Below, piece by piece: positions 1-6,379 of a stretch of DNA of 12,991 nucleotides. A program made the position numbers and the translations under genes. The notes beneath the pieces are model-generated. The model worked only from the letters and a program-made list of their open reading frames with translations. It was not told the origin of the DNA and searched no databases. The stretch covers positions 1 to 12,991 of the forward strand of contig JAJRSQ010000050.1 in NCBI GenBank assembly GCA_024278725.1. Reading direction: 5' to 3'. Position 1 is the stretch's first letter. Every line of letters begins with the position of its first letter. The DNA comes from Chloroflexota bacterium (GTDB taxonomy: Bacteria; Chloroflexota; Anaerolineae; 4572-78).

Positions 1-58
1 ACTTCAATATTTTGCACATTGCTTCAACCGTACTATATCACATTTCGCACGCGATTTA

Positions 59-90
59 AAAAACAAAAAACCCGCACTATCTGCGGGCTT
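59..90 (-). terminator. Rho-independent terminator of the tRNA-Met gene
   Basis: Read on the minus strand, CCCGCA and TGCGGG form a six-pair stem around a five-base loop (71-87 on the plus strand), followed by a run of six T, one G and more T. It starts about ten bases after the tRNA 3' end, so it ends that short transcript. Confidence 0.85.
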
Positions 91-98
91 TTTGGGTG

Positions 99-170
99 TG
101 GCGACGGGTGGATTTGAACCACCGACCCAGGGTTTATGAGTCCCTTGCTCTACCACTGAGCTACGTCGCC
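99..170 (-). tRNA. tRNA-Met (anticodon CAT, elongator type)
   Basis: The minus strand folds into a full cloverleaf. The acceptor stem is GGCGACG/CGTCGCC with discriminator A; the D arm is GCTC/GAGC; the anticodon loop is CTCATAA with CAT at 136-138; the T arm is GGTGG-TTCAAAT-CCACC. The 3' CCA is not encoded. The first acceptor pair is G-C, whereas initiator tRNAs have a mismatch there, so it is an elongator. The sequence resembles bacterial elongator Met tRNA (GGCnACGTAGCTCAG start and GGGTC variable region) more than the lysidine-modified Ile(CAT) tRNA, but that alternative cannot be fully excluded. The lowest anticodon-stem pair is A-A, a minor oddity. Confidence 0.93.
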
Positions 171-184
171 GAAAGACGGGCTGT

Positions 185-213
185 ACTATACACAGAATCG
201 CCGTTTTTGGCAA
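185..213 (-). promoter_or_regulatory. Promoter of the tRNA-Met gene
   Basis: On the minus strand TTGCCA (208-213) and TATAGT (185-190) are separated by exactly 17 bases. The -10 box ends 14 bases before the first base of the mature tRNA, leaving a short 5' leader of the kind RNase P removes. Confidence 0.75.
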
Positions 214-307
214 AATTTACGCCGATATTTTTGTTTTGTAAAACAGCTTACGGTTTTCGATCCACGGATGCGGTATGATGTTACCATCACTGTTGGAGGC
301 TTTTGTT

Positions 308-1504
308 ATGCTAAAAAAACAGTCCGTGCATTTGAAACGATTTTTCATCACCGCCATTGGCGCGGCGATTTTTCTTTCTGCCTGTGCGACTCCCACCCCC
401 GCACCGTCCGGCGCCACCACCCCGACCCCCTCACCCATCGCCAAACGGCTGCCGGAAGCCGCGCCGACCCCATCGGGCAGAAATTTGCAACCGCAACTGG
501 AGAACATCACCGTGGATTTGGACGAAGTGGTGGCGCTGCTGCCCCCCGATGCCATTCCCGCCATTCTACCGGATGAAGTCCCCGGCATTATGATTTCGGC
601 GGCGGAAGCCGACGCAGGCGGCATGGCAGCCGATACCCGCGTGCTGGGCGTCAGTATCAATGGTGAAAGCCGCGCCTATCCCATCCCCTTTATGAGCCAA
701 CACGAAATTGTGAACGATGTGGTGGGCGGCAAATATATTGCCGCCACATGGTGACCCCTCTGCTACACCGGCATCGTGTATGACCGGGAAATCACCCCCA
801 ATCAGGTACTCACCTTTGGCGTATCAGGGATGCTGTACCGCAACGGCTTAATCATGTACGACCATCAAACGAACAGTTTGTGGAGTCAGGTCTTCGGAAA
901 AGCCATCAGCGGCGATTACGCCACCACGCAATTGACCTTCATCCCGGCGATGCACACCGACTGGCAAACATGGAAATCGTTGCACCCCGATACCTTGGTG
1001 GTCAAACCCGGATTGTACGGGAATGATCCATACGCCAGCTATTACACCAGCGCGGCGGAAGGGGTGCTGGGACAAGGTATGTTCGGCGGCGGGTTGGAAC
1101 GCGGCAGCGATATTCACCCGAAGGAATACGTCATCGGCGTGCGGCTGAACGGCGAGGAAAAAGCCTATCCGTTCTCCGTCCTGCAAAAGGAACCCATCAT
1201 CAACGACACCGTCGGCGGCGTGCCCATTGGTATTTTCTTCAACAAAGAAACACTTTCCGGCACTGTTTTCGACCGCCGAACCGCCGACGGCACGGCGCTG
1301 ACCTTCGCGGCGTCCGTAGACGGAACACTCGTCACCGATACCGAAACGGGCAGCGAATGGAATCCCCTCACCGGCGTGGCGGCAAAAGGCGAACTGGCGT
1401 CAACGTCGCTGGCGGCAGTGCCCATCACCTACGCTTTCTATTTCGGCTGGATAGATTACCACCCCGACAGCGCAATATATTCCCTCGCCCCGGAGACGCC
1501 GTAA
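308..1504 (+). CDS. DUF3179-family lipoprotein with in-frame TGA, probable selenoprotein
   Basis: One reading frame of 398 residues is interrupted only by a TGA at 752-754 (residue 149). I chose ATG 308 because GGAGG at 295-299 precedes it by 8 bases. Residues 1-26 form a lipoprotein signal (K/R-rich start, hydrophobic core, lipobox LSAC, lipidated Cys26), then a short Pro/Thr linker, so the protein should be anchored outside the cytoplasmic membrane. From about residue 112 it matches the DUF3179 pattern: AYP, EIVNDVVGG, x-PLC, YDR, FGVSG, MYDHQT-SLWSQ, HPDT. The family normally reads C-P-L-C where this gene has TGA-P-L-C (Cys152 kept). The sequence stays in frame and family-like on both sides, and a SECIS-like hairpin follows. 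Residues 275-389 are a second, diverged copy of the same module without the motif. The family's biochemical function is unknown to me; a redox role is inferred from CxxC. The alternative is a recent nonsense mutation or a sequencing error. Confidence 0.75.
752..787 (+). promoter_or_regulatory. Candidate UGA selenocysteine codon with bacterial SECIS hairpin
   Basis: TGA occupies 752-754. Downstream, CCGGCAT (768-774) pairs with ATG (780-782) and CCGG (784-787), giving seven pairs with one bulged A (783) and a five-base apical loop CGTGT (775-779). The loop begins 20 bases after the TGA, and a G sits in its second position followed by U. Established knowledge of bacterial SECIS elements places the apical loop roughly 16-37 bases after UGA with a G among its first two bases, so the geometry fits. 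Folding was done by eye. A competing TACAC/GTGTA stem (764-780) is possible. Confidence 0.6.
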
Positions 1505-1561
1505 TCCCCAAAAATAAATCTCAAACTATTGAGAAATTTACCGCAATACCCCCGGCAAAAT

Positions 1562-1590
1562 TTGCAAAGAAATTCAATCGGGCGCATAAT
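1562..1590 (+). promoter_or_regulatory. Putative promoter of the first citrate synthase gene
   Basis: TTGCAA (1562-1567) and CATAAT (1585-1590) are spaced by 17 bases in the gap between the DUF3179 gene and the citrate synthase gene. This predicts a leader of about 65 bases containing a small AACCCG-TAG-CGGGTT hairpin (1609-1623). Confidence 0.5.
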
Positions 1591-1663
1591 TGAGAAAATT
1601 TTCTTTTGAACCCGTAGCGGGTTGTAAATAAGCTGTTTCTTAGTTTTACGAGGAGGTAAAACA

Positions 1664-2830
1664 ATGGCTGTAAAACTTGTTGCGAAACCCGGTGAAGTTG
1701 AATTTCCCAAAGGGATGGAAGGGGTCATTGCCTCAGAGAGCAAGAAAAGTTATGTGAACGGGCTGGAAGGCAAACTCTATTACGAAGGCATCAAAATCGA
1801 AGACCTTGCCGAAAATTCCACGTTTGAAGAAACTTTCTTCCTGTTGCTGTATGACCGCCTGCCCACCGCCGACGAGCTGGAAATTCTGCGTCGCCGGATG
1901 GTGCAATACCGAACCCTGCCCACCGAAGTATACAACCTGATTGAAACCGTCTCCGCCGGTTATCTGGCGCAACCGATGGCGGTGATGCGCACCGCCGTCT
2001 CGATGACCGCGCTGTTCGATGAAGCCGCCGAAGAAGAAACCGAACTCGCCTACGAGCGCGAAGCCATCAAAATCACGTCACGTATGGCAACCATCGTCGC
2101 GGCGATTGACCGCGTGCGCCGCGGATTGCCCATTCTGCAACCGCGCGCCGACCTGAGCCACGCCGCCAACTTCCTGTACATGATGACCGGCGAAGAACCC
2201 GACCCCTTCTACGCCAAAGTTATGGACGTCATTCTGATTACCCACGCCGACCACGGTTGTAACGCCTCAACCTTCACGTCCATCGTAGTAGCCTCCACTT
2301 TGGCGGATATGTATTCCGCCGTTGTAGGCGGCATCAGCTCGCTGAAAGGGCAACTGCACGGCGGCGCAAATCAACGGGTGATGCGCATGCTCGACGAAAT
2401 CGGCTCGGTTGAAAATGCCATCCCGTGGCTGGAAGATGCCGTTGCCAAACGAAAGAAAATCATGGGCTTCGGGCATCGCGTTTACAAAGCAATGGACCCG
2501 CGCGCCATCATTTTGCACGAATACGCCAAAGAAGTGACCAAACGCGCCGGCACGGAACGATATTTGGAAATGGCGGAAGTCATCGAAAAGTTCATGATTG
2601 AAAAACTGGGGCGAAAAGGCATTTGGCCCAATGTAGACTTCTTCTCCGGTGTGGTGATGAGTTCGATGGGCATCGACAGCGACCTGTTCACCCCCATCTT
2701 CGCCGTCAGCCGCGTTGCCGGATGGACGTCCCACATTCTGGAACAACACACCGACAACCGCATCTATCGCCCGCGCTTTGTGTACGTGGGTCCCGCCACG
2801 CAAGAATATGTGCCGATGGACAAACGCTAA
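1664..2830 (+). CDS. Citrate synthase (short, 388 aa form)
   Basis: Condenses acetyl-CoA and oxaloacetate to citrate in the cytoplasm, the entry step of the TCA cycle. The family signature is clear: THADHGCNAST (193-203), LHGGAN with His232, MGFGHRVYK with His271, and PNVDFFSG with Asp325. These correspond to the His-His-Asp catalytic triad of citrate synthases. The 388-residue length and compact N-terminus match the short form found in archaea and Gram-positive bacteria. AGGAGGT (1651-1657) lies six bases before ATG 1664, which fixes the start. The gene has its own promoter and a strong terminator after it, so it is probably a single-gene unit. Substrate choice between oxaloacetate/acetyl-CoA and a 2-methylcitrate synthase activity cannot be settled from motifs; the absence of prp genes nearby favours citrate synthase. 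Confidence 0.93.
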   Translation: MAVKLVAKPGEVEFPKGMEGVIASESKKSYVNGLEGKLYYEGIKIEDLAENSTFEETFFLLLYDRLPTADELEILRRRMVQYRTLPTEVYNLIETVSAGYLAQPMAVMRTAVSMTALFDEAAEEETELAYEREAIKITSRMATIVAAIDRVRRGLPILQPRADLSHAANFLYMMTGEEPDPFYAKVMDVILITHADHGCNASTFTSIVVASTLADMYSAVVGGISSLKGQLHGGANQRVMRMLDEIGSVENAIPWLEDAVAKRKKIMGFGHRVYKAMDPRAIILHEYAKEVTKRAGTERYLEMAEVIEKFMIEKLGRKGIWPNVDFFSGVVMSSMGIDSDLFTPIFAVSRVAGWTSHILEQHTDNRIYRPRFVYVGPATQEYVPMDKR

Positions 2831-2854
2831 TCATCCATAGCCGCCTGACATCAC

Positions 2855-2896
2855 GCACCTCCGGCGATTCATGTTCGCCGGGGGTGCTTGCTTTTT
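2855..2896 (+). terminator. Strong rho-independent terminator between the two citrate synthase genes
   Basis: A 13-pair stem (2855-2867 with 2875-2887, one T-G wobble at 2860/2882) closes a seven-base loop and is followed by TTGCTTTTT. It sits 24 bases after the stop codon and separates the two citrate synthase genes transcriptionally. Confidence 0.9.
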
Positions 2897-2910
2897 AAGC
2901 CAAATCGGGT

Positions 2911-2950
2911 ACGATATATACCATATTTTCGCCCAAACCCGGATATATCC
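2911..2950 (+). promoter_or_regulatory. AT-rich dyads in the leader of the second citrate synthase gene
   Basis: The 65 bases before the ribosome binding site hold a perfect ten-base palindrome GGATATATCC (2941-2950) and, 25 bases upstream, a looser GGTA...TACC dyad around CGATATA (2908-2922). No convincing -35/-10 pair was found; TTGCTT (2888-2893) with TACGAT (2910-2915) at 16 bases is the best but overlaps the terminator tail. The dyads could be operator half-sites or part of the promoter. Confidence 0.3.
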
Positions 2951-2975
2951 ACCTGAATAACAAAAGGAGATACTG

Positions 2976-4259
2976 ATGACCAATTCTCTAACGATCACCG
3001 ACAATCGCACGGGAAAAACCTACGAAATCCCTGTAGAAAACGACAGCATCCGCGCAATTGACCTGCGACAAGTCAAAGTGAATGATGACGATTTCGGTAT
3101 GCTCAGTTACGACCCCGCATACCTCAATACCGCCTCATGCAAAAGCACCATCACCTATATTGACGGGGGAAAAGGCATTCTTCGCTACCGTGGCTATCCC
3201 ATCGAACAACTGGCGGAAAAAAGCACTTTTCTGGAAGTAGCCTATCTCATTATTTACGGATACTTGCCCTCCGCCGACGAGCTGGCGCACTGGGAAGAAC
3301 GCATCATGCATCACACCTACATTCACGAGAACCTTTCGCGGTTGATGCGCACCTTCCGCTACGATGCCCACCCGATGGGCATGCTCATCAGCACCCTGGC
3401 AGCAGCGGGAACCTTCCACCCCGAAGCCCGCAACGTCGAAGACCCCACCGTTCAGCAAAAACAGGTCTATCGCATCTTGGGGAAACTCCCCACCATCGCC
3501 GCTTTTTCATACCGCATCCGCATCGGTCGCCCCTTCAACTACCCCGACAGCACCCTCGGATACACCGGCAACTTCCTTTATATGCTTGACTATATGAACG
3601 AGCGCGATTATGAAGTGAACCCGGTGCTGGCGCGCGCGCTGGACATCCTGTTCATCCTGCACGCCGACCACGAGCAAAATTGCTCCACTTCCACCATGCG
3701 TTCCGTCGGCTCCAGCCGGGTTGACCCCTTCAGTGCGATGGCGGCAGCAGCGGCGGCACTATACGGTCCGCTCCACGGCGGCGCAAACGAAGCCGTCCTG
3801 CGCATGCTCAACGAAATCGGCGACGTGAAAAACATTCCGGCATACATTGAGCGGGTGAAAAAAGGCGAAATGCGCTTGATGGGCTTCGGACATCGGGTGT
3901 ACAAAAATTACGACCCGCGCGCAAAAATCATCAAAAACGTGGCGAAAGAAGTGTTTGAAGTCACCGGCTCCAACCCGCTGATTGACATCGCGCTGGAATT
4001 GGAACACATCGCCCTGAACGATGACTATTTTGTGAAGCGCAAATTGTACCCCAACGTCGATTTTTACAGCGGCATCATCTATCAGGCAATGGGCTTCCCC
4101 GTGGCGATGTTCCCCGTACTCTTCGCCCTGCCCCGCGCCGCCGGATGGCTGGCGCAATGGCTGGAAATGATCAACGACCCCGAGCAGCGCATCTCCCGCC
4201 CGCGTCAAATCTATCTTGGCGAAGCCCAGCGCGATTACGTGCCGATGGAAAAACGGTAA
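2976..4259 (+). CDS. gltA: Citrate synthase (427 aa, GltA type)
   Basis: A second citrate synthase, of the longer type also found in E. coli GltA (427 residues in both). It has an N-terminal extension of about 45 residues, then YIDGGKGILRYRGYPIEQLA (61-80), HADHEQNCSTSTMRSVGSS (229-247), LHGGANEA with His267, MGFGHRVYKNYDPRA with His306, and PNVDFYSGI with Asp362, the catalytic Asp at the same position as in GltA. AGGAGA (2965-2970) precedes ATG 2976 by five bases. It is clearly not a recent duplicate of the upstream gene: lengths and insertions differ. The pair more likely represents two lineages kept side by side with separate control. A hairpin follows the stop. Confidence 0.95.
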   Translation: MTNSLTITDNRTGKTYEIPVENDSIRAIDLRQVKVNDDDFGMLSYDPAYLNTASCKSTITYIDGGKGILRYRGYPIEQLAEKSTFLEVAYLIIYGYLPSADELAHWEERIMHHTYIHENLSRLMRTFRYDAHPMGMLISTLAAAGTFHPEARNVEDPTVQQKQVYRILGKLPTIAAFSYRIRIGRPFNYPDSTLGYTGNFLYMLDYMNERDYEVNPVLARALDILFILHADHEQNCSTSTMRSVGSSRVDPFSAMAAAAAALYGPLHGGANEAVLRMLNEIGDVKNIPAYIERVKKGEMRLMGFGHRVYKNYDPRAKIIKNVAKEVFEVTGSNPLIDIALELEHIALNDDYFVKRKLYPNVDFYSGIIYQAMGFPVAMFPVLFALPRAAGWLAQWLEMINDPEQRISRPRQIYLGEAQRDYVPMEKR

Positions 4260-4286
4260 CAATTTTCGATAATCAGTGGTTTTCAA

Positions 4287-4328
4287 CGGTCAGCTATCAA
4301 TTTTAGCCCGATAGCTGACCGCTATTTT
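4287..4328 (+). terminator. Hairpin terminator after gltA
   Basis: CGGTCAGCTATC (4287-4298) and GATAGCTGACCG (4310-4321) make a perfect 12-pair stem with an 11-base loop, followed by CTATTTTC. The T run is short, so termination may be partial and allow some readthrough into thyX, which starts only 20 bases on. Confidence 0.6.
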
Positions 4329-4341
4329 CAAAGGAGAATCA

Positions 4342-5058
4342 ATGACCGGGGAACTCATCGGCAAGCAAATACCCGTGCTGGATAAAGGGTATGTTCAACT
4401 GTTGGATTTTATGCCGCACCCGTCCACCGGCGTGAGCGGCGATTTGGCAATTGTGAACGCCGCGCGCGTCTCTTTCATGGGCGAAAGCAAAGGGGAAACG
4501 CGCGACAAAAAGCTTCTGTTTTATCTGTTGCAGCACCGTCACACCAGCCCCTTCGAGCAGGTGGAATTCAAATTCCGCGTGCGCGCGCCGGTGGTCACAT
4601 GGTGGCAGTGGGTGCGCCACCGCACATGGAACTTCAACGCCCAATCGGGGCGTTATACCCCGTTTCAGGAAAATGACTTCTACGAGCCGGACATCTGGCG
4701 CGAACAAGCCGCCGACAACAAACAAGCCAGCGAGGGGGAACTTTCCCCGCCGGAAGCGGCGGAACTTTCGGCACTGCTCAGCGAGCATTACGAGCGCGGT
4801 TTTGAATTGTATCAAAAAGCGTTGGAGATGGGCGTTGCCAGAGAACAGGCGCGGATTTTCCTCTCCGGCTTTGCGGTCTATTACACTTGGGTGGCAAAAA
4901 TTGATGCGCACAACCTGATGCACTTCCTTTCGCTGCGCATGCCATCCGATGCGCAATACGAAATTCGGGTGTACGCTCAAACGATTTTCGAGGAATTTTT
5001 CAAGCCGCTCATGCCGTGGACGGCAGAAGCGTTTGAGAAGTTTGTGCTGAAAAAATAG
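4342..5058 (+). CDS. thyX: FAD-dependent thymidylate synthase ThyX
   Basis: Makes dTMP from dUMP using FAD, NADPH and methylenetetrahydrofolate as methyl donor, replacing ThyA. The diagnostic RHRx7S motif is present as RHRTWNFNAQS (92-102) followed by GRY. Upstream, QHRHTSPFEQVEFKFRV (64-80) and, near the C-terminus, HNLMHFLSLRM with downstream AQYEIR (190-209) complete the family pattern. The 238-residue length is normal. AAGGAG (4331-4336) five bases before ATG 4342 supports the start. No separate promoter was found after the gltA hairpin, so expression may depend on readthrough or on a weak promoter in the 82-base gap. The stop codon lies one base from the stop of the convergent sirtuin gene, with no terminator between them. 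Confidence 0.95.
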   Translation: MTGELIGKQIPVLDKGYVQLLDFMPHPSTGVSGDLAIVNAARVSFMGESKGETRDKKLLFYLLQHRHTSPFEQVEFKFRVRAPVVTWWQWVRHRTWNFNAQSGRYTPFQENDFYEPDIWREQAADNKQASEGELSPPEAAELSALLSEHYERGFELYQKALEMGVAREQARIFLSGFAVYYTWVAKIDAHNLMHFLSLRMPSDAQYEIRVYAQTIFEEFFKPLMPWTAEAFEKFVLKK

Positions 5059-5059
5059 T

Positions 5060-5809
5060 TCATTCGCCGCCCAGCGTGTGCCACAAACCCGACATCACTT
5101 CCACGGCGCGCCCTTGCAGAAAAATATCGGTGATGCGGGGCGTGTACGCCGACGGCTCAATGTTCACTTCGATGATGGTTGCCCCGCGCCGTTTGGCTTC
5201 GGGGGGCAACAGCGAGGCGGGCGCAACTTCGCCGGTTGTGCCCACCACGAGCCACACATCGGCGGCGCGGGTTTCCGCCAGGGCTTCCCGTTGCGCCTTC
5301 AGGGGAATCGGTTCCCCGAAAAAGACGAAATCAGGCTTTAAAATGCCGTCGCACGCCGAACAGCGGGGCGGCATTTTTTTGAACAGGTCGGGGGTGTAGG
5401 GGACAGTTGCGCCGCAATCAAGGCAGGTGAGCCGGTGGCTGGTGCCGTGATATTCCGTCACCGTCCGGCTGCCCGCCATTTGATGCAAATTGTCGATATT
5501 CTGGGTGATGACGCCACCTTTCAGCATCCCCGCCGTTTCCATCTGCGCCAGCACACTGTGCGCGAGGTTCGGTTGCGCCTGCCCGAAATAATCGTAAAAA
5601 ATTTCTTTGATGGTCACCCACGCTTTTTCAGGGTACTGCGAAAAATAACGGATGTCCAGAATGATGGGGTCGTATCGCGCCCACAAACCTTCGGGACCGC
5701 GAAACGACGGGATGCCGCTTTCCACCGAAATGCCCGCGCCGGTGAACGCCACCACTCGCTGCGCCGATTGAATTGCAGAAACAGCCCGCTGCAACCGGTC
5801 AGCGTCCAT
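5060..5809 (-). CDS. cobB: Sirtuin-type NAD-dependent protein deacylase
   Basis: Removes acyl groups from protein lysines using NAD+. Motifs in order (numbered from the start chosen here): GAGISVESGIPSFRG (24-38, NAD-binding loop), TQNIDNLHQMAG (102-113), catalytic His121 in EYHGT, four zinc Cys (129, 132, 150, 153), PDFVFFGE (159-166), VVGTTGEVAP (188-197) and IEVN (213-216). Length 249 is typical of bacterial Sir2/CobB. A longer start at 5851 adds 14 residues, but ATG 5809 has GGGGGAG nine bases upstream and overlaps the GNAT gene by only 11 bases, implying translational coupling. It is the last gene of the arginine operon. The usual GTS is GTT here. The Tyr-x-x-Arg pair of desuccinylases is not evident after the FRG motif, so deacetylation is the safer guess. 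Confidence 0.92.
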   Translation of the reverse strand: MDADRLQRAVSAIQSAQRVVAFTGAGISVESGIPSFRGPEGLWARYDPIILDIRYFSQYPEKAWVTIKEIFYDYFGQAQPNLAHSVLAQMETAGMLKGGVITQNIDNLHQMAGSRTVTEYHGTSHRLTCLDCGATVPYTPDLFKKMPPRCSACDGILKPDFVFFGEPIPLKAQREALAETRAADVWLVVGTTGEVAPASLLPPEAKRRGATIIEVNIEPSAYTPRITDIFLQGRAVEVMSGLWHTLGGE

Positions 5810-6308
5810 TGGTCGGCACTCCCCCGGTGGAATAGACCACCGCCACTTCATCGCATGCGTGGAATTTGGGACAGAAAACGCAATCTTTCATCACTTTGCG
5901 GGGAAGTTTTTCCTTTTCCGTCAGCGAAAAACCGAGCTTCAAAAAGAATCCCGCTTGTCGGGTCAGCGCGAAAACGGTCGGCACCGCCAGCTCGGTTGCC
6001 TGCACCAGCAACGCCGATACAATTTTGCGCCCGATGCCGTATCCGTGCCATGCCGGGTCAACCACCAGCGAGCGCACTTCCGCCAAATCGCCCCACAGCA
6101 CCAACAGCGCGCCCATCCCCACGATGCGCCCGTCCGCTTCCGCCACTATCCACGCCCGGATGGATTGATAGACGTCGGCTTCCATGCGCGGCAAAATTTC
6201 CGCCTGCCGGGCGTAATCGTTCAATAAGGGCATCATGCGCGGCACGTCAGTTAATTTTGCCGGGCGGATGGTGAGTTTCAGGTTCAAAGTTTTTGGTTTC
6301 ACGTTCAA
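5799..6308 (-). CDS. argA: Short GNAT N-acetylglutamate synthase (ArgA-like)
   Basis: Predicted to acetylate glutamate with acetyl-CoA, the first step of arginine synthesis. It is one GNAT domain of 169 residues: LTIRPAKLTD (12-21), GALLVLW-DLAEVRSLVVDP (66-85), acetyl-CoA loop WHGYGIGRK (87-95), ALTRQAGFFLKLGF (114-127) and a Cys-bearing tail LPRKVMKDCVFCPKF--CDE (135-154). This tail and the EVRSLVV segment are typical of the stand-alone NAGS group rather than of general GNATs, and the gene sits directly behind argC-argB-argD. The start is uncertain: TTG 6308 gives the longest frame, but no good ribosome site is seen, and the first 11 codons lie in a heptanucleotide repeat tract (GTG 6302 and TTG 6287 are alternatives). 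Its last 11 bases overlap the sirtuin start. Confidence 0.85.
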   Translation of the reverse strand: MNVKPKTLNLKLTIRPAKLTDVPRMMPLLNDYARQAEILPRMEADVYQSIRAWIVAEADGRIVGMGALLVLWGDLAEVRSLVVDPAWHGYGIGRKIVSALLVQATELAVPTVFALTRQAGFFLKLGFSLTEKEKLPRKVMKDCVFCPKFHACDEVAVVYSTGGVPTNGR

Positions 6309-6323
6309 AGTTCAAGGTTGCAA
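6275..6323. repeat. Heptanucleotide repeat tract at the argD-GNAT junction
   Basis: On the plus strand seven consecutive seven-base units all begin with GTT: GTTTCAG, GTTCAAA, GTTTTTG, GTTTCAC, GTTCAAA, GTTCAAG, GTTGCAA. The tract covers the gap before the GNAT gene and its first codons. It resembles the short tandem heptamer repeats known from cyanobacterial intergenic regions. Confidence 0.75.
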
Positions 6324-6345
6324 ATGTATTTCGTGAGATTTAAAA

Positions 6346-6351
6346 ATTATA
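6346..6351 (-). promoter_or_regulatory. Possible internal -10 box before the GNAT gene
   Basis: A perfect TATAAT lies on the minus strand in the 71-base gap between argD and the GNAT gene, about 38 bases before the assigned start. No -35 match is seen at 16-18 bases (GATTAG at 17), so an internal promoter for the GNAT-sirtuin pair is only possible. Confidence 0.25.
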
Positions 6352-6379
6352 CATCTCAATGGCAACCGCTAATCGCCAA

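Noticed and set aside
275..754. The left half of the DUF3179 frame as a stand-alone 159-residue protein, and 776-1504 as a second gene
   Set aside because: Both are in the same frame, the second lacks a ribosome site, and together they make one continuous family-like protein; the TGA is better treated as a recoded codon or a point lesion.
752..754. Genetic code change with UGA read as Trp
   Set aside because: argB, the GNAT gene and the sirtuin gene end at TGA at the expected family C-termini, and the aligned family residue here is Cys, not Trp.
1609..1623. AACCCG-TAG-CGGGTT hairpin before the first citrate synthase as a terminator or riboswitch
   Set aside because: Six pairs with a three-base loop and no T run; it is too small to support either call and is only mentioned with the promoter.
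5435..6274. A 279-residue plus-strand open frame opposite the sirtuin and GNAT genes
   Set aside because: Low-complexity Arg/Pro composition and complete overlap with two well-supported minus-strand genes.
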